Of a stretch of DNA of 64,000 nucleotides, positions 38,400-49,400 are shown one piece after another (the stretch's first letter is position 1; every line of letters begins with the position of its first letter). The position numbers were made by a program, and so were the translations under genes. The notes below the pieces were generated by a model. The model saw only the letters and a list, made by a program, of their open reading frames with translations, was not told where the DNA came from and ran no database searches. The DNA is from Lineus longissimus. Taxonomy: Eukaryota > Nemertea > Pilidiophora > Heteronemertea > Lineidae. The stretch lies in contig NC_088310.1 in NCBI RefSeq assembly GCF_910592395.1, forward strand, positions 2,301,501 to 2,365,500. Reading direction: 5' to 3'.

Positions 38400-38462
38400 A
38401 TAAATTGTACTTCGGTAGCGCTGACCCGATGCACACGATTTTCTTTTTGCGCTGGTTCGAAT
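38400..38462 (+). mobile_element. tRNA-like SINE head
   Basis: GGTAGCGCTGAC (box A-like) and GGTTCGAATCCCACC (perfect box B). No cloverleaf forms; likely a further SINE head close to the inverted pair. Confidence 0.45.
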
Positions 38463-39921
38463 CCCACCGGTCCTCTTCTACGTGAAATCGAGCAACTTCT
38501 ATGTGTCAATACACGATTCTGATAAGACCGCCCAAGGATTTTATTTTTGATTCCAACTCCTAGGGTCCTCTTTATTCTACATATGAAGTGTGAACACCCA
38601 GGTCCCTGTGGCAATCTAGTTAAGCAATTGCGCAAGACATACTTCACGGGGTGTCTATCCTTCTGTCACACCCGGCGCGGCGCGGTGGACATGTTGAACC
38701 AGCATCATGCAGGAGCAATATAAAACTCAGGAAGTACATGTATATATATCATAAAAACTTTATTTTCTTTCCTAAAACTAAAATCGACGCATTTACAATT
38801 TCCACAGTGGAATTACCAACATCATGATCGGAAGCACCGCGTCAAACTTCCTCGTGTAAGTGTTTGATCTACATCTTGTGCAGGATATTTCTTCCGAGAT
38901 TTCCGGCATGTCCTGTCAACAGTTTCGGAAAAAAATATGTTTGCTCAACAATTATTAACATGGATAATCTATCTTTCGCCGTTTCAGGGTCTGAAATAAA
39001 ATCCCGAATGTTCTTATGTTCATGTCTCCTTTATATCGTCCCGACCAAGACAATGGCCGAAGAATTTATTTAGATGGCGATTGCTGACACATCTTTTACA
39101 AGCAATAATAATCATTTTGCCAAAAGGGCCTACAGTACATAGAGAAAATTGTCTCTGGATGTGCTTGCATGTTCTTTTCTGTGTTTGATCACTTTCGTCT
39201 CTCTCCAATGTCTTCTCCAATTGTGTCTCAAAGTTGTCCTTCTCTATCAATAGCGCGTGATCCTATCCGCGGACCATCACCCAACATCGCCCATCTCCTC
39301 TCCCCACCCTCATCTCCAAGACACCCTGCTCTGTGTCTGCAGTTCCTGAGTCCATACCTGAGTTTCATCAGACAATCTCAAATGATTAACATAGATAGAT
39401 CGTCTTTCTTTTTTTGCAAGCGAGCTCCCGCTCGGTTTGTGTTCAGGTTGACTGGTGAACTGGGACGCCGTATACATGTATCTTCATGTCTTTGAATTCA
39501 ACCTGTAAGAAAATTGAAAACGTAATTATATTACGCAACTGTACACTTTAATAAATTATCGACTGAAACAATGTGGGAGACAGTGGGCTGTCACTTGTAT
39601 GAGTTGTGCCATGCGCAGGTTATATTCAAAAAATCTTTTCTTAGAACGAAACATGTTTATATGATGAGTGCATGTCCGTAGAATAATTCGTGGCATCAGA
39701 TTCTGGGACTGGAACTTTGTGTCTCAAAATAACTGATATTATATATATCGCCAAACCTTCTTTTCAATTCATCACGACTGTGGTCTTTTAGTTTTTCCCT
39801 TGCCCTAAACGGAATACCACGCGGTTTGTGTCAACCCGCTCTTCTCTGCAGACCAATGGATGCTCCAAAACTCGTGTCCCTTTCAACCAAAGCCCCTTCA
39901 ACAAATCCTCGAAATCAAAAA

Positions 39922-40197
39922 TCATGCAAACGCGTCTATACAAACCTCCATGTCCTCTAATTCATCCTCACTGTCCGATATCTCGGGGACATCAAGATCT
40001 GTCCTGTCAGCGCCCATGTTGACAAGGTACACGACCACATCGTCCATTCTCCGCTCGGCCGCTAACATTACCGGGGACAGGCTGTAAAATGTCGTCGCAT
40101 CAATATCTGCGAAAGACTCCTCGACGAGAACCCTGATAAGCTCTCTGTCTCCATTCTCTATAGCGATGTGGATAGGCCGAAGACCACTTTTCGCCTC
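39922..40197 (-). CDS. NFKBIA: IkB exon 5 (last ankyrins, acidic tail, stop)
   Basis: Acceptor CTTTTCAG; starts EAKSGLRPIHIAIENGDREL, ends PEISDSEDELEDM then EVCIDAFA and TGA. A GTTTGT after LEDME could be a donor to another exon, so the last eight residues are less sure. Confidence 0.85.
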   Translation of the reverse strand, partial: EAKSGLRPIHIAIENGDRELIRVLVEESFADIDATTFYSLSPVMLAAERRMDDVVVYLVNMGADRTDLDVPEISDSEDELEDMEVCIDAFA

Positions 40198-42838
40198 CTG
40201 AAAAGAGAAAAAGGTAATCACGATACGTTCACATGCCTGATATACCTTTTTGATTTCACCGCTCCTGTAACCCTCACGAGGATTAAAGTGATCGTCTAAT
40301 CCCAGCTGTCTGGTTGTGACTTTGTCCTCATAAGGCCGATTTGGTGTGAATGAAAACTACATTTTTGTATTCTCAACAGTGCAATACAGCTAATACTGGT
40401 GATTTATTAGTGTTTCTATCATCTCAGGACTCCGTGACCACCTCGACGGCGATCATCCTAGGGTACAGTGATTCTCACCATCAATTACGGTTTCGCTTAC
40501 CATTTCATCAACATCAGCTCCAAGCTTAACCAGATATTCAACAACGTTCGGATGTCCTTCTGCTGCTGCGAGATGGATCGGTGCATAACCTGGATAATGA
40601 AAGAAATATGACACTTGCATATCTATGTATAATGAAACTTTATGGAACATTCAAGTACACAAAACGTTATTGCCACTGTTCTAAAACATATGAATTTAAT
40701 GTCATTCACTTAAAACTGATCCTTCCCATTATGCGTCAGGACAATATTTCCCCATTTCTATATACCAATAGCATATGGCTTGCGAACATCCAAGAGAGTC
40801 CGAAATGAACATCACCAGAGCCCAGGAGCATGCGTTCTTCCGCCGTCCAGTGAAGACAAGGACAAAAGCTCCAAAGAGGTTTCTACATTCATGGTGACAT
40901 ATATTTACCTTCATAATTTTTCAAATTCATATTCTGTGGGATTCTTTGCGTTTCGACGGAATATTTCACCAATCTTGCTTCAGCCGCCGTAACGGGTCTC
41001 GTCAGTTCCTCAACTGTCTCCAAGTCTCCGTTTCTTGCGGCGATATGAAGCGGGGTGTTCCCATGCCTGTCGGTGAGCATGAGATCCGCTCCAGCCACCA
41101 GAAGTCTCCGGACTACCCTCCACTGCTTCATCATGGCAGCGAGGATGAGCGGGGACTGCTGCATGTCATTTACAATGTTCAGCTGAGATGGGCTGGTCGC
41201 CATGCCGATAAAAAATGAGATTTCTTCCAGTAGCATGTAGAGAATCATAAGATGCAATACCCTGTAATGACACAACTGTCACTTAGAACGAATACTTCTA
41301 CTGGGACATGTAATGAATATTTCAGATACTACACATTGCGTCAAATCGATTGTCACAACCCGTTTATCTGATGGTTTAATTTTGTCTTATCTAAAGGAGT
41401 CATAACTAACTTTGAAATCCTCGGCCAATTATTTTGACTACCAGGTAACTTGATTTAACTTATTGACGATTTCTTGCCATTTGTATTGAATTATGCGGAA
41501 ATATTTAGTTCACAAAGATAACTCGGTTTTATGAATCAACTTTTTAAAATTTTCTTGCTAAAAGGTGAATATACTTAGTATATACATTGTATACCAAGTT
41601 ATGCTAAACCATTTAGTTGTTTGTTACAATTGAGACAAGGTTGTGACAACTTACGTGTCTCCTTCAGCGTTCCTCGGAACCAAAAGTTGGTTATTCGCTC
41701 CACTCTTGCCATAGTTCCAACTGGACCCGGCGTATCCTTCATCAGTCTCGTTGCTGGCATAATTGTGGTTGGTGCCCTGATGACTCCTAAAGCGTAAGAT
41801 GGAGCCGTTATAGTCTCATATTGCCATCAGCGGCAAAAACGGAGAAAATTTCACAGTGGGACAAGTGTGATTGTCATGTGACAATTTTGAAATAATTGAT
41901 GAGAAATAAGGATTTCCCTGCTCTCGCAATGAGAATGAGGCAACCACGGTGAAACGGCAAAATCGATCGATGACGTCATCAACCATCGTCATTCATATCG
42001 AGCGCGGGAAATCCCAACTTGTACATTTTGTTTGTTTTTTTGAAGGCGTTAGTAATTGAGCTGATTTTTTCGAAATTTTCCCGGAAAAAGTGATTCATTG
42101 ATTCGTTCGAGAAAAATACCAGAACTCTTTCGAGAAAACAGCGAAAACCTTTTCCTTCCGACAAAACTGAATATCTGACTTTCCTACAACCAGTCCTTCG
42201 AGAGTTGGATCGGACTTGGCACTCGTTAAGTCTACTCATCACTGAGAACCGTTTCACAAGAAAGTAGATAATCGAAAGAAAATATATAACCTAAAGATCT
42301 CCAAGCAATCAAGTACTAGTTCATATTTCTCTATAAAACGGCTGATAAAACTTGAACATTTTGATATCAAGGCGGTATGTCGAAAAAACAAATGTGACAT
42401 TTTGTTTTCTGGAAATAAATAATTGAAAACCTAATTCTTCCAAGTTGATACTTACACTCGTTCATGGTTATTTTCCCCTCGCCTCTTATGGCTGTCATTC
42501 ACCTCGAACCGGCCGAAGTCGTGTTGATGCTCCCCCGCCACGTGTTTCACGAGGCTGTCCCCAAGTCCGGAATCATACATAGATTGGCGGTTTGACCCTT
42601 CCAGGGAATAAATATCTTGGTCTTTCGGACGCTTTGGCTGCATGTCACTCCTGCCAGTGCTCAAAAACTCGAAGCCGCCCTCTATTTGACTTTCGAACTC
42701 GTCTTCTCTCCGACTTCCGTAGGTTTTCAGCGCGGGTTTGCATTTTGGGAAATAGCCCCTGAAACTTGTGTTGTCAATGTCAGTTGCAGCGTCTGTCACC
42801 ACATTTGAAGACAGAAGAAAACCATTTGAAGATGACAT
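39922..42838 (-). CDS. NFKBIA: IkB / Cactus-type NF-kB inhibitor (5 exons)
   Basis: Ankyrin protein that would hold Rel/NF-kB dimers in the cytoplasm until kinase-triggered degradation. Five exons in consistent phase give 410 residues (human IkB-alpha 317, fly Cactus about 500). Residues 89-95 read DSGLGDS, a DSG(x)nS beta-TrCP degron with one extra residue compared with DSGxxS. Ankyrin repeats begin at about 169 (GDTVLHLMILYMLLEE, like IkB GDSFLHLAIIHEE), followed by MQQSPLILAAMMKQW, RHGNTPLHIAARNGDLETVE, YAPIHLAAAEGHPNVVEYLV, SGLRPIHIAIENGDRELIRV and SLSPVMLAAERRMDDVVVYL. The insert after the second full repeat is as in IkB-alpha. The C-terminus is acidic (PEISDSEDELEDM), PEST-like as in the family. 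Assignment to the IkB family is strong; one-to-one orthology with a given vertebrate IkB is not claimed. A variant poly(A) signal (ATTAAA) lies at 39547-39552. Confidence 0.92.
40501..40589 (-). CDS. NFKBIA: IkB exon 4 (one ankyrin repeat)
   Basis: Codes for YAPIHLAAAEGHPNVVEYLV then KLGADVDEM. Acceptor TTATCCAG, donor GTAAGC; phase 1 in, 0 out. Confidence 0.92.
40909..41261 (-). CDS. NFKBIA: IkB exon 3 (first ankyrin repeats)
   Basis: 117 codons starting VLHLMILYMLLEEISFFIGM, then two ankyrins and the IkB-type insert ending NMNLKNYE. Acceptor CATTACAG, donor GTAAAT; phase 2 in, 1 out. Confidence 0.92.
41655..41786 (-). CDS. NFKBIA: IkB exon 2
   Basis: Codes for SHQGTNHNYASNETDEGYAG through PRNAEGD. 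Two acceptors are possible (41786 or the AG six bases later at 41780); only 41786 keeps exon 1 in frame with the ankyrin exon, which decided the choice. Donor GTAAGT. Confidence 0.8.
42456..42838 (-). CDS. NFKBIA: IkB exon 1 (start codon, DSG degron)
   Basis: From ATG at 42838, MSSSNGFLLSSNVVTDAATD; degron MYDSGLGDSLV at residues 87-97. Donor GTAAGT in phase 2. Confidence 0.87.
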
Positions 42839-42897
42839 AGTCCTGCCGTTTCACTCAAACAGATTGGACAGAATGATTTCAGATCGTGAGAGGATCA

Positions 42898-42904
42898 CTT
42901 ATAT
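42898..42904 (-). promoter_or_regulatory. TATA-like box of the IkB gene
   Basis: ATATAAG on the minus strand, about 60 bp upstream of the IkB ATG and 19 bp downstream of the proximal kB site. Position suits a start of transcription about 30 bp before the ATG. Short and AT-rich, so tentative. Confidence 0.35.
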
Positions 42905-42922
42905 TAATACACACTCACGACA

Positions 42923-42932
42923 GGGAATTCCC
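42923..42932 (-). promoter_or_regulatory. kB site, GGGAATTCCC, IkB promoter
   Basis: A perfect palindromic NF-kB site (GGGRNWYYCC) 85 bp upstream of the IkB start codon. IkB genes are commonly induced by NF-kB as negative feedback, so location and sequence agree. Confidence 0.65.
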
Positions 42933-43127
42933 ACTTCTATTACTTGCCGCGTGTTGTGTACATGGGAGTTCTTTACTGGCCTTTCCATTCTGTTAAATGT
43001 GGTGACTAGGCCAAAAGTTAAAAGCAAATCAATTATTGATTATGAACTATAAATACATATTCGTCCCTGTCACAGGGTGGAACATAGTGGGTTATTGTAA
43101 GTGACAATGTGACTCAAACCTACTATC

Positions 43128-43137
43128 GGGGTTTCCC
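43128..43137 (-). promoter_or_regulatory. second kB-like site, GGGGTTTCCC
   Basis: Fits GGGRNWYYCC and lies about 195 bp beyond the proximal kB site, 290 bp from the IkB ATG. Paired kB sites are typical of IkB promoters. Confidence 0.5.
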
Positions 43138-43678
43138 TAATATTTCACCCATCGTCAGCTGAAAAAGGGTTGTCACGCGGTGCGGCTTGAGGGTCGAGGA
43201 TGTGGGTTTTCTTTTGCAACAGCCGTTAATAGTGTGGCCATGGCCAACTGAAGTGAGATCAGTAGGATGGAATGTCCGGGGAACAGAATGAAACTGATTA
43301 CATCAGCAGTTTCTCTTTACCCAACATACGATACATATCACGAAGTTTTGATACGTCATGGCGATTCTATCGGCACTACCCATGGAACGTCTTCTATACG
43401 ATTGCTGACACTAGATGCGTTGCGGATTTCTTTCATTGCAACACCTCTGGTAATAAGCGCATTTTGTACCCTTGATTGGGCATAGGGCGGCTACAAAAAC
43501 AGTGCTTTCTCCACTTCAGGACAGCTACACCAATATCAACCTATTTTATACAGATGTGTACAAATTTCATCTAGAAATGTCTACAAGCAAATCCACGTTG
43601 AGTGCCAAAGAACAATAGGAATTATTATGGTTCCTGGTTCTTTCAGAACAGGAACCATATTGTGTTTGGTCATGGTGT

Positions 43679-43735
43679 CTGTCTGTGTGTGTGTGTGTCT
43701 GTGTGTCTGTGTGTCTGTGTGTGTGTGTGTCTGTC
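43679..43735. repeat. (TG)n / TGTC microsatellite
   Basis: Runs of GTGTGT broken by CTGT. Likely length-polymorphic. A 32-bp inverted repeat (ATGGTTCCTGGTTC...GAACAGGAACCAT) lies just before it at 43627-43659. Confidence 0.85.
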
Positions 43736-43759
43736 CAGTCTTATGACTGTCACAGCTCA

Positions 43760-44340
43760 GTTAAAATGAGGGTTAGAGGTCTAGAAACAGTTCCTACCCC
43801 TAGGTTTGTGGACACTAGCAATCTAATGAGCCCATCATTGTCAACTTACGACACGGGGATCATGGTGAAATTGACATTTTGAGATGTGAGATTTTGTCTG
43901 TCACACTTTTCAGATGCGAATATCTCTGTCCCTATTCAAGTTAGAAGTTTGGAAACAAGGTCTACCCTAGGTTATTGATGTGCCTGATTTCAATGAGTGC
44001 ATCAAATTCAATCTCAGTTATCAGGGTCATGGTGATATTGATATATCGATTTTGATATTTTGAGATATCTTGACATCTGAGTAAGTTAGCAATGTGCAAC
44101 CAAGTCTAGGTAATGTGTAGTTACCAAAGAGTTAAATGACATGAAAATGTACAGTGTCAGGCATTTGGATCATTAAGATATCATGAGATTTTCATATATC
44201 AATTTTGATAATTTGAACTATCTCGGTCTGTGGGAGGAGTAGAGTCATGGAACCTTCACCTATGCCCAGGTTATTGAGTTTGCCGATTCAGGTTATGCAA
44301 TGACCTTGAAGGTCAGAGGTCAAGGTCAAGGTCAAATCAG
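43760..44340. repeat. degenerate tandem repeat, units of about 150-170 bp
   Basis: Four units share a pattern: TAGAGGTCTAGAAACA / TAGAAGTTTGGAAACA, CCTAGGTTTGTGG / CCTAGGTTATTG / CCCAGGTTATTG, then ATCATGGTGA and TTTTGAGATxT. Copies are strongly diverged; no open frame is kept. Confidence 0.5.
44302..44336. promoter_or_regulatory. cluster of AGGTCA half-sites
   Basis: TGACCTTGAAGGTCAGAGGT continues as CAAGGTCAAGGTCAAA: five nuclear-receptor half-sites, including a DR1 (AGGTCAGAGGTCA) and extended TCAAGGTCA sites. It lies in repeat sequence, so use in vivo is doubtful. Confidence 0.25.
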
Positions 44341-44555
44341 TATGCCACGTCATTAGAGGAATAACGTTGAAAACAATTTGGAGACGTCTTTTCTGCCGTC
44401 ATGTGGTGCCACCTGTTACCCTGATATGGTCTATTCGAATCAAAAACTGATGTCGATAAAACGGTTCCGCATCGTGCCACACCGTTTTCAGTGTGAACAC
44501 TTAATACGAATTAAGGTTTAAATTCAATTCGAATTAAAACTAGTGTCAACAGAAC

Positions 44556-44819
44556 TTTATTTCAACATTCAGCACATCGGGAACCATCAGACATTTACAA
44601 TGTCATCTTGTTAGCTGTTGAATCTGCCTGAGTTATCAAATTTGTTATTGTCGTCTCCTAGCAATGTGGTGGACAGTGCCTTGCTGACAATGTCCGAATC
44701 CCCACACTGGTCTTACTCCTTGAGTGTGTGTGGAGCAATGCACTCTCTTTGTGACCAGGGCAGATTGGATTGGTTTCTTCATCCAGACCACCAGACGTAC
44801 AACGACACTCGTGTTTGCA
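44556..44819 (-). other. candidate terminal exon or retrocopied 3' end
   Basis: Minus strand: acceptor-like CTTTTTTTTGAAAG at 44820, then 54 codons starting CKHECRCTSGGLDEETNPIC and ending in TAG at 44658, then AATAAA at 44561-44556 about 100 bp on. No upstream minus-strand exon was found to join to, so it may be a relic. Family unknown. Confidence 0.25.
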
Positions 44820-46363
44820 CTTTCAAAAAAAAGATACTAGATACCATAAAATGATTACAAAGTCAATGCAATAGACTTCATGGTCAATGCATGATCTAGA
44901 CCTCAAGGAACTAATTTGGGTCATGGAGATTGGTGGGCTTATCTTACGTAACACAAGATATCAATATAAATAAGGAATTGAACTTGAGGTTTCACGATAC
45001 ATCAACAAATAACTTAACGGAGCGAAAGAAGTGGTTCAGGACAATTCACCGGACATAAAGCCATGGATTCGACCAAATTATAAGGCGAGGTCCTCGAAGC
45101 AGTAAGAGTAGTGATACCTCACATTGTCGTCCATTTTGCCTGATAACATATATGAGAAAAAAATCACTTTTGGTGCAATCAAGGCTTACATGAAATCAGA
45201 TTGCCTTCTTATACTTTTTATTGGAGATGAACTATGCCTGTCCAGTTATTCGCTGTTTGGAATTTCTTCATCGATGAAAGGTGCAAATTTATTTTGGGAA
45301 TACTTGTGGACGAGGGATTCGATTTGAAATCCAACTCGAAGCGACAATAGAGAGGAAATGGAATGGTACCAGTACTAAATCTTCGTACAGGGATTTCCCA
45401 CTTCTTAGAATATTATCCTTCGTCAAAGCAAGATTTATTCAAATCCGGTTGTTCACCTGAACAAATCGTGAACTTTAACGAGTCTCCTCATACAGACTTC
45501 TTTGTGTCAACTGTGTCAAGGGTTCCACCTGACTAGCTTGCCTATACTTGCAGTACAAGGCCTACTCATAACCATTCTCGCTTTACTTATGGGCCTTCGC
45601 ACAGCTTTAGATAATAGTTCTGACCTCGAACCAGAATTTTTTCGTTTTGCTGCAAAGGACGAGAACAGGAACAACGACAAGAACAAGATAAGATAAGGAG
45701 CCTAAAACATTAATGAAAACACTTGGAGTTTTGATCAAATTTGAACCAGACTGTGCCAAGGTGTGGTTGTGAAACTATCAAAGAAACAAACCAACCCAGA
45801 TTCACCAAGTTATTGGGAAAGGATATATTGCGTTGGCGATTCTCAGTTTACAAACCAATTCGCAAAAGTGATTAGTTCTGTCATCGAAAACTGAAACGAA
45901 TACGTTATTGTCGCGTCGAATTCAAAACACTTTTTACTTATTCCTTGGTGCAGCACCGTAAAGAACAGTACCAATTTCGAGGATTTTATCACTGTGTTGA
46001 AAATTTTTACTGACCGAGTCATAGAGGAACGGTAAGAACAGATGCACCGAAGTGATTTATAGGGTGCGAACGCCAATTTTGATAATAACCATCCATCGTT
46101 GCAGCTCTGTAACAAATATACTGATACACTGTCTCCGAAGAAAGTTTAGTTTCTTCTGCTGACCAAAGGATAAATTTTGGAATAAAGTTTAATTGAAGGC
46201 AGCCAGCTGATTAGGGAGCCTGCACAGCTTGAAGCAGACAGTCCAGACAAATCAAAAAAGATAGTTGGGAAAAGGATTTCAAAAAGGCTTCGTGTTATTT
46301 CTCTTCTTGAGTTTGGCGCTCCCAGAGAATTCGCACAGGACATCTATTTTCACTGATTCGATC

Positions 46364-46468
46364 ATGTCACGTAAACATCTATTTACTGAACTCGGGTGGA
46401 CAAGTCCATCCAGAGGAATGTGTTCTTATCAGAACTTGTTACAGCTTTCTCTTATATCATGGACTATT
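46364..46468 (+). CDS. JAG: DSL ligand: candidate first exon (signal peptide)
   Basis: From ATG 46364 (or the in-frame ATG at 46418) to a strong GTAAGT donor in phase 0. Codes for [17 protein letters not shown] from the second ATG; joined to the next exon it gives ...SLISWTIALAS, a hydrophobic run ending in a plausible signal-peptidase site. Chosen by phase and hydrophobicity only; another exon 1 could exist. Confidence 0.4.
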
Positions 46469-49400
46469 GTAAGTATCATATAACAACAAACATTACTTCC
46501 TGTTAACTTTTTATTGTCTGATATGTTGAATTCGTGTCTTTGAAACAGGTTAGTACAGAAGAATACAATTCCCGTCACACAAGTTGGCAAAAACCGCGAA
46601 GTTAATCTCACATCCAGTTGCTGACGCTGGCAAAATAGGCAAAGTAATTCTCACTTCCGGCTGCTGTTATGGGCAAACACAGCGAAGTAGTTCTCACTTC
46701 CGGTCGAAGTTGTTGGCAAAAACGGCAAAACTATGGAAGAAAGTTTAACGAGGAAGTATCTATTCTAATTTCATGTGAATGTACTCTTGATGCTGCTTTC
46801 ACTTAAAAGTTTTGAAACTGGGTAAAATGTAGGTCAGTTACAAGGGCCGACTCTCATGCTTTCAATGGCCTTTTGAAGTGGACTATACTTTTCTAACGTC
46901 TTCACCTACTTGCATCATCAGACCAAGCGTCTCGTTCCAGGATATCAATTTTTTGAATAGACTGATGTCAAAGTTTTACTGCAAACAAAATTTTGGTTGG
47001 TAATCCCGGACTTCAATGTTTGAAGTGAAAGTTCTCGTTTCTCAAGTCTTGGCTCCGATTCAGGTGATTGAGTACTTTTTGAATTGATGACGAAATGAGT
47101 GGGCGTCTTTCTAAACATCAAAATAACCCGGGCCGGTAAAAATGGCTTGCCCACTTTCTATTTTTGAACTTATTACAAGACTTAAAAAAACTAACTGGTA
47201 GGCTACCGGTATATCTGGCACCAAATACTTTCCCTAATAATCCAAGAAAAGATATCTCATGGATGTTTCTTCTTGATATGCCAATTACCAATTCTTAAAA
47301 TGGGTGAAGGGAAAGGTATTGTTTTGCCAAAAAGTTAACACTATTTGATAACCATGAAAAGGTTAATTAGATTTATTGTCCAGATTAATTAGCCCGAGCA
47401 TATTGTTAATAGCCTAATACATGTTCCTGCTTGATATCTATCGACAATAAAACTGCGATAAAGCTATTCAATTGACTGAAAGCAGGGTCAATAATCCCTT
47501 ATCTGTAGTGGATGTGGTTGACCTTCAAATAAATCATTTTAATGGCGTCAGTGACATCTTTGAATCCAATGATACTTTATAAAACTATTTCAGTCACAGT
47601 GGTTGATTTCAAATTAATAATGAAAAAAGAGAATCCAATCAAATGGCCTTTTTCCATCCTTCAGAGTTGAATTTTTTTATAAGTTCAAAATTCTGAAAAA
47701 TTTTCAACGCCAACATTTTTTGGGGGCTGATGATGTTCTGGGTACCGGGTCGGTCGTGTTACCGGGGGCCTTGTAATGGGAATTAGAGAGGAAACCATTC
47801 GGGACCGGCGATTCTTGGTCGTCATAGCGAGGTGGTCGCGTTACCGGGGTGGTCGCCGACCGGGGTTCCACTGTATATCGAGCGTGTTATATCCTACTCG
47901 TCCGAGCAACCCTTCTTCTAAAAACTTTAAGGCAACTGACGCCATTGGCAATTCTTGACATGGCGTGACAGAATGATAGCTGGTTCGATTAATAGGGTTA
48001 TTGTCTCCAACTCACATATCCTATCTCTTTCTTTTGTTTACTCATCCTTATCATTTACATGTCGTCCTACTTTTGCAAAATCGTGTCTTGACCAAGTGCC
48101 AAATTCTGTTATGACCGTGCTTTGTTTACTTGCAGATAAAGTTCTTGAGAAAATTAGTATAAAAATATTCTGTAAAGTTTAAGGGTTGACCATAAGCTTT
48201 AGCATTTTGGCAAGAACTAGAGCTAGAAATTTCAAAACAATCAGAACTCTTTCAAAACTAAGTGAAGGCCAATTTCAAGGGCGGGAGTCTGTTATTTGTT
48301 TTCCAGGTCTTAAACGGGCATTCCCTTCATTTTGAAGGAGTTCTAATAGCTTAAGGATTTCACGTTCTATCCAAATGGGTGATACCTATGGTCAGCCGTT
48401 AGTCGAAATGAAAATAGGCGATATCTTTTCGTTGATCTTGACCCTCAATCTTAATGCCATTTTATGCGCCATTTGGAATGGGTCAGCACTCCATTGGCTA
48501 CTTCCTGTCAAACACCGGTGCTTTCAAAAAGCCTCTTTTCTATCTTGGAAAGGTATCACTTTACGAAGCAAAAAATATACCCCCTTATGCGTTTTCAGGC
48601 CCTGGCAAGTCCATCAGGCGTTCTGCATATCTTCCCCAGTCAACATGGTGCTATTGGTCAAGAACGGGTCACGTGGAGCGTCACTCTCACAGCAGACGAT
48701 GTTCCAACTTCAAAATGTCACGTGACGTCATTGCAGGAGCCTTGCCACTTGATATTTGCCAAATCTGAAAGAAAGGTAAAATTCATTCACCAAATCACTA
48801 ATATTATTCATATCAAGTAACTTCAACTAGAGGTTTTTGTCAAAATATTTTTGCGCATTATCTTCTTTTTGTAGGAAATAAAACTAAACTTCGATCGCAA
48901 AGTTTCAAGGAATGTGGACTCCTCGACACTTTCTGGTACAGAGTTGTCCCTTTCAAATCTTGAAGCAAATAAAGTTTGCGTTGGAAAAGACTGCATGACT
49001 TTCCAATTAAATGTGACGTGCGCAACTGACCATTACGGACCATTTTGTGAATCGCGCTGCACATTGGAATCGTGGGAAAAGTGGTACGTCTGCGATGAGA
49101 ACACTGGAATAAAGAAATGCATCCCGGGAAGGACGGGATATGGATGCACGCATCTAGGTACGATATTGCTCTTTTTACCACAGGTACAAAAGGATGACCG
49201 GGCTTACTGTAAAAATAGCTCTGAGAATTCCCGAAGAACGATACGTCGTCGAACTGACAAGCTGGTCAAGTTGAACAGATTTTGTTCGAACCAAGTTGGT
49301 CATAGTTGGCGCAACAATCGGTAACTTGATAACCTGAATTGGTCATCTCACCTATTAACTGATAGAATATGCTAAATGATACGACTTCTGGTCACTCGAC

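Larger units (their letters stand above)
37371..39921. other. spacer between LRR and IkB genes
   Basis: Dominated by the SINE cluster at 37577-38462. The presumed IkB 3' UTR runs left from 39922. No supported gene. Confidence 0.6.
42839..46363. other. spacer between IkB and the DSL ligand
   Basis: Divergent promoters. IkB regulatory sites lie at 42898-43137; then repeats at 43627-44340 and a doubtful minus-strand exon at 44556-44819. From 44820 to 46363 I see nothing definite. Confidence 0.6.
46469..48598 (+). other. presumed first intron of the DSL ligand
   Basis: Holds a tandem repeat (46585-46735) and the dispersed repeat at 47737. A further N-terminal exon could hide here. Confidence 0.5.

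Noticed and set aside
43679-43735. CRISPR-like repeat array
   Set aside because: Simple TG microsatellite in an animal genome; no CRISPR array is present in the window.
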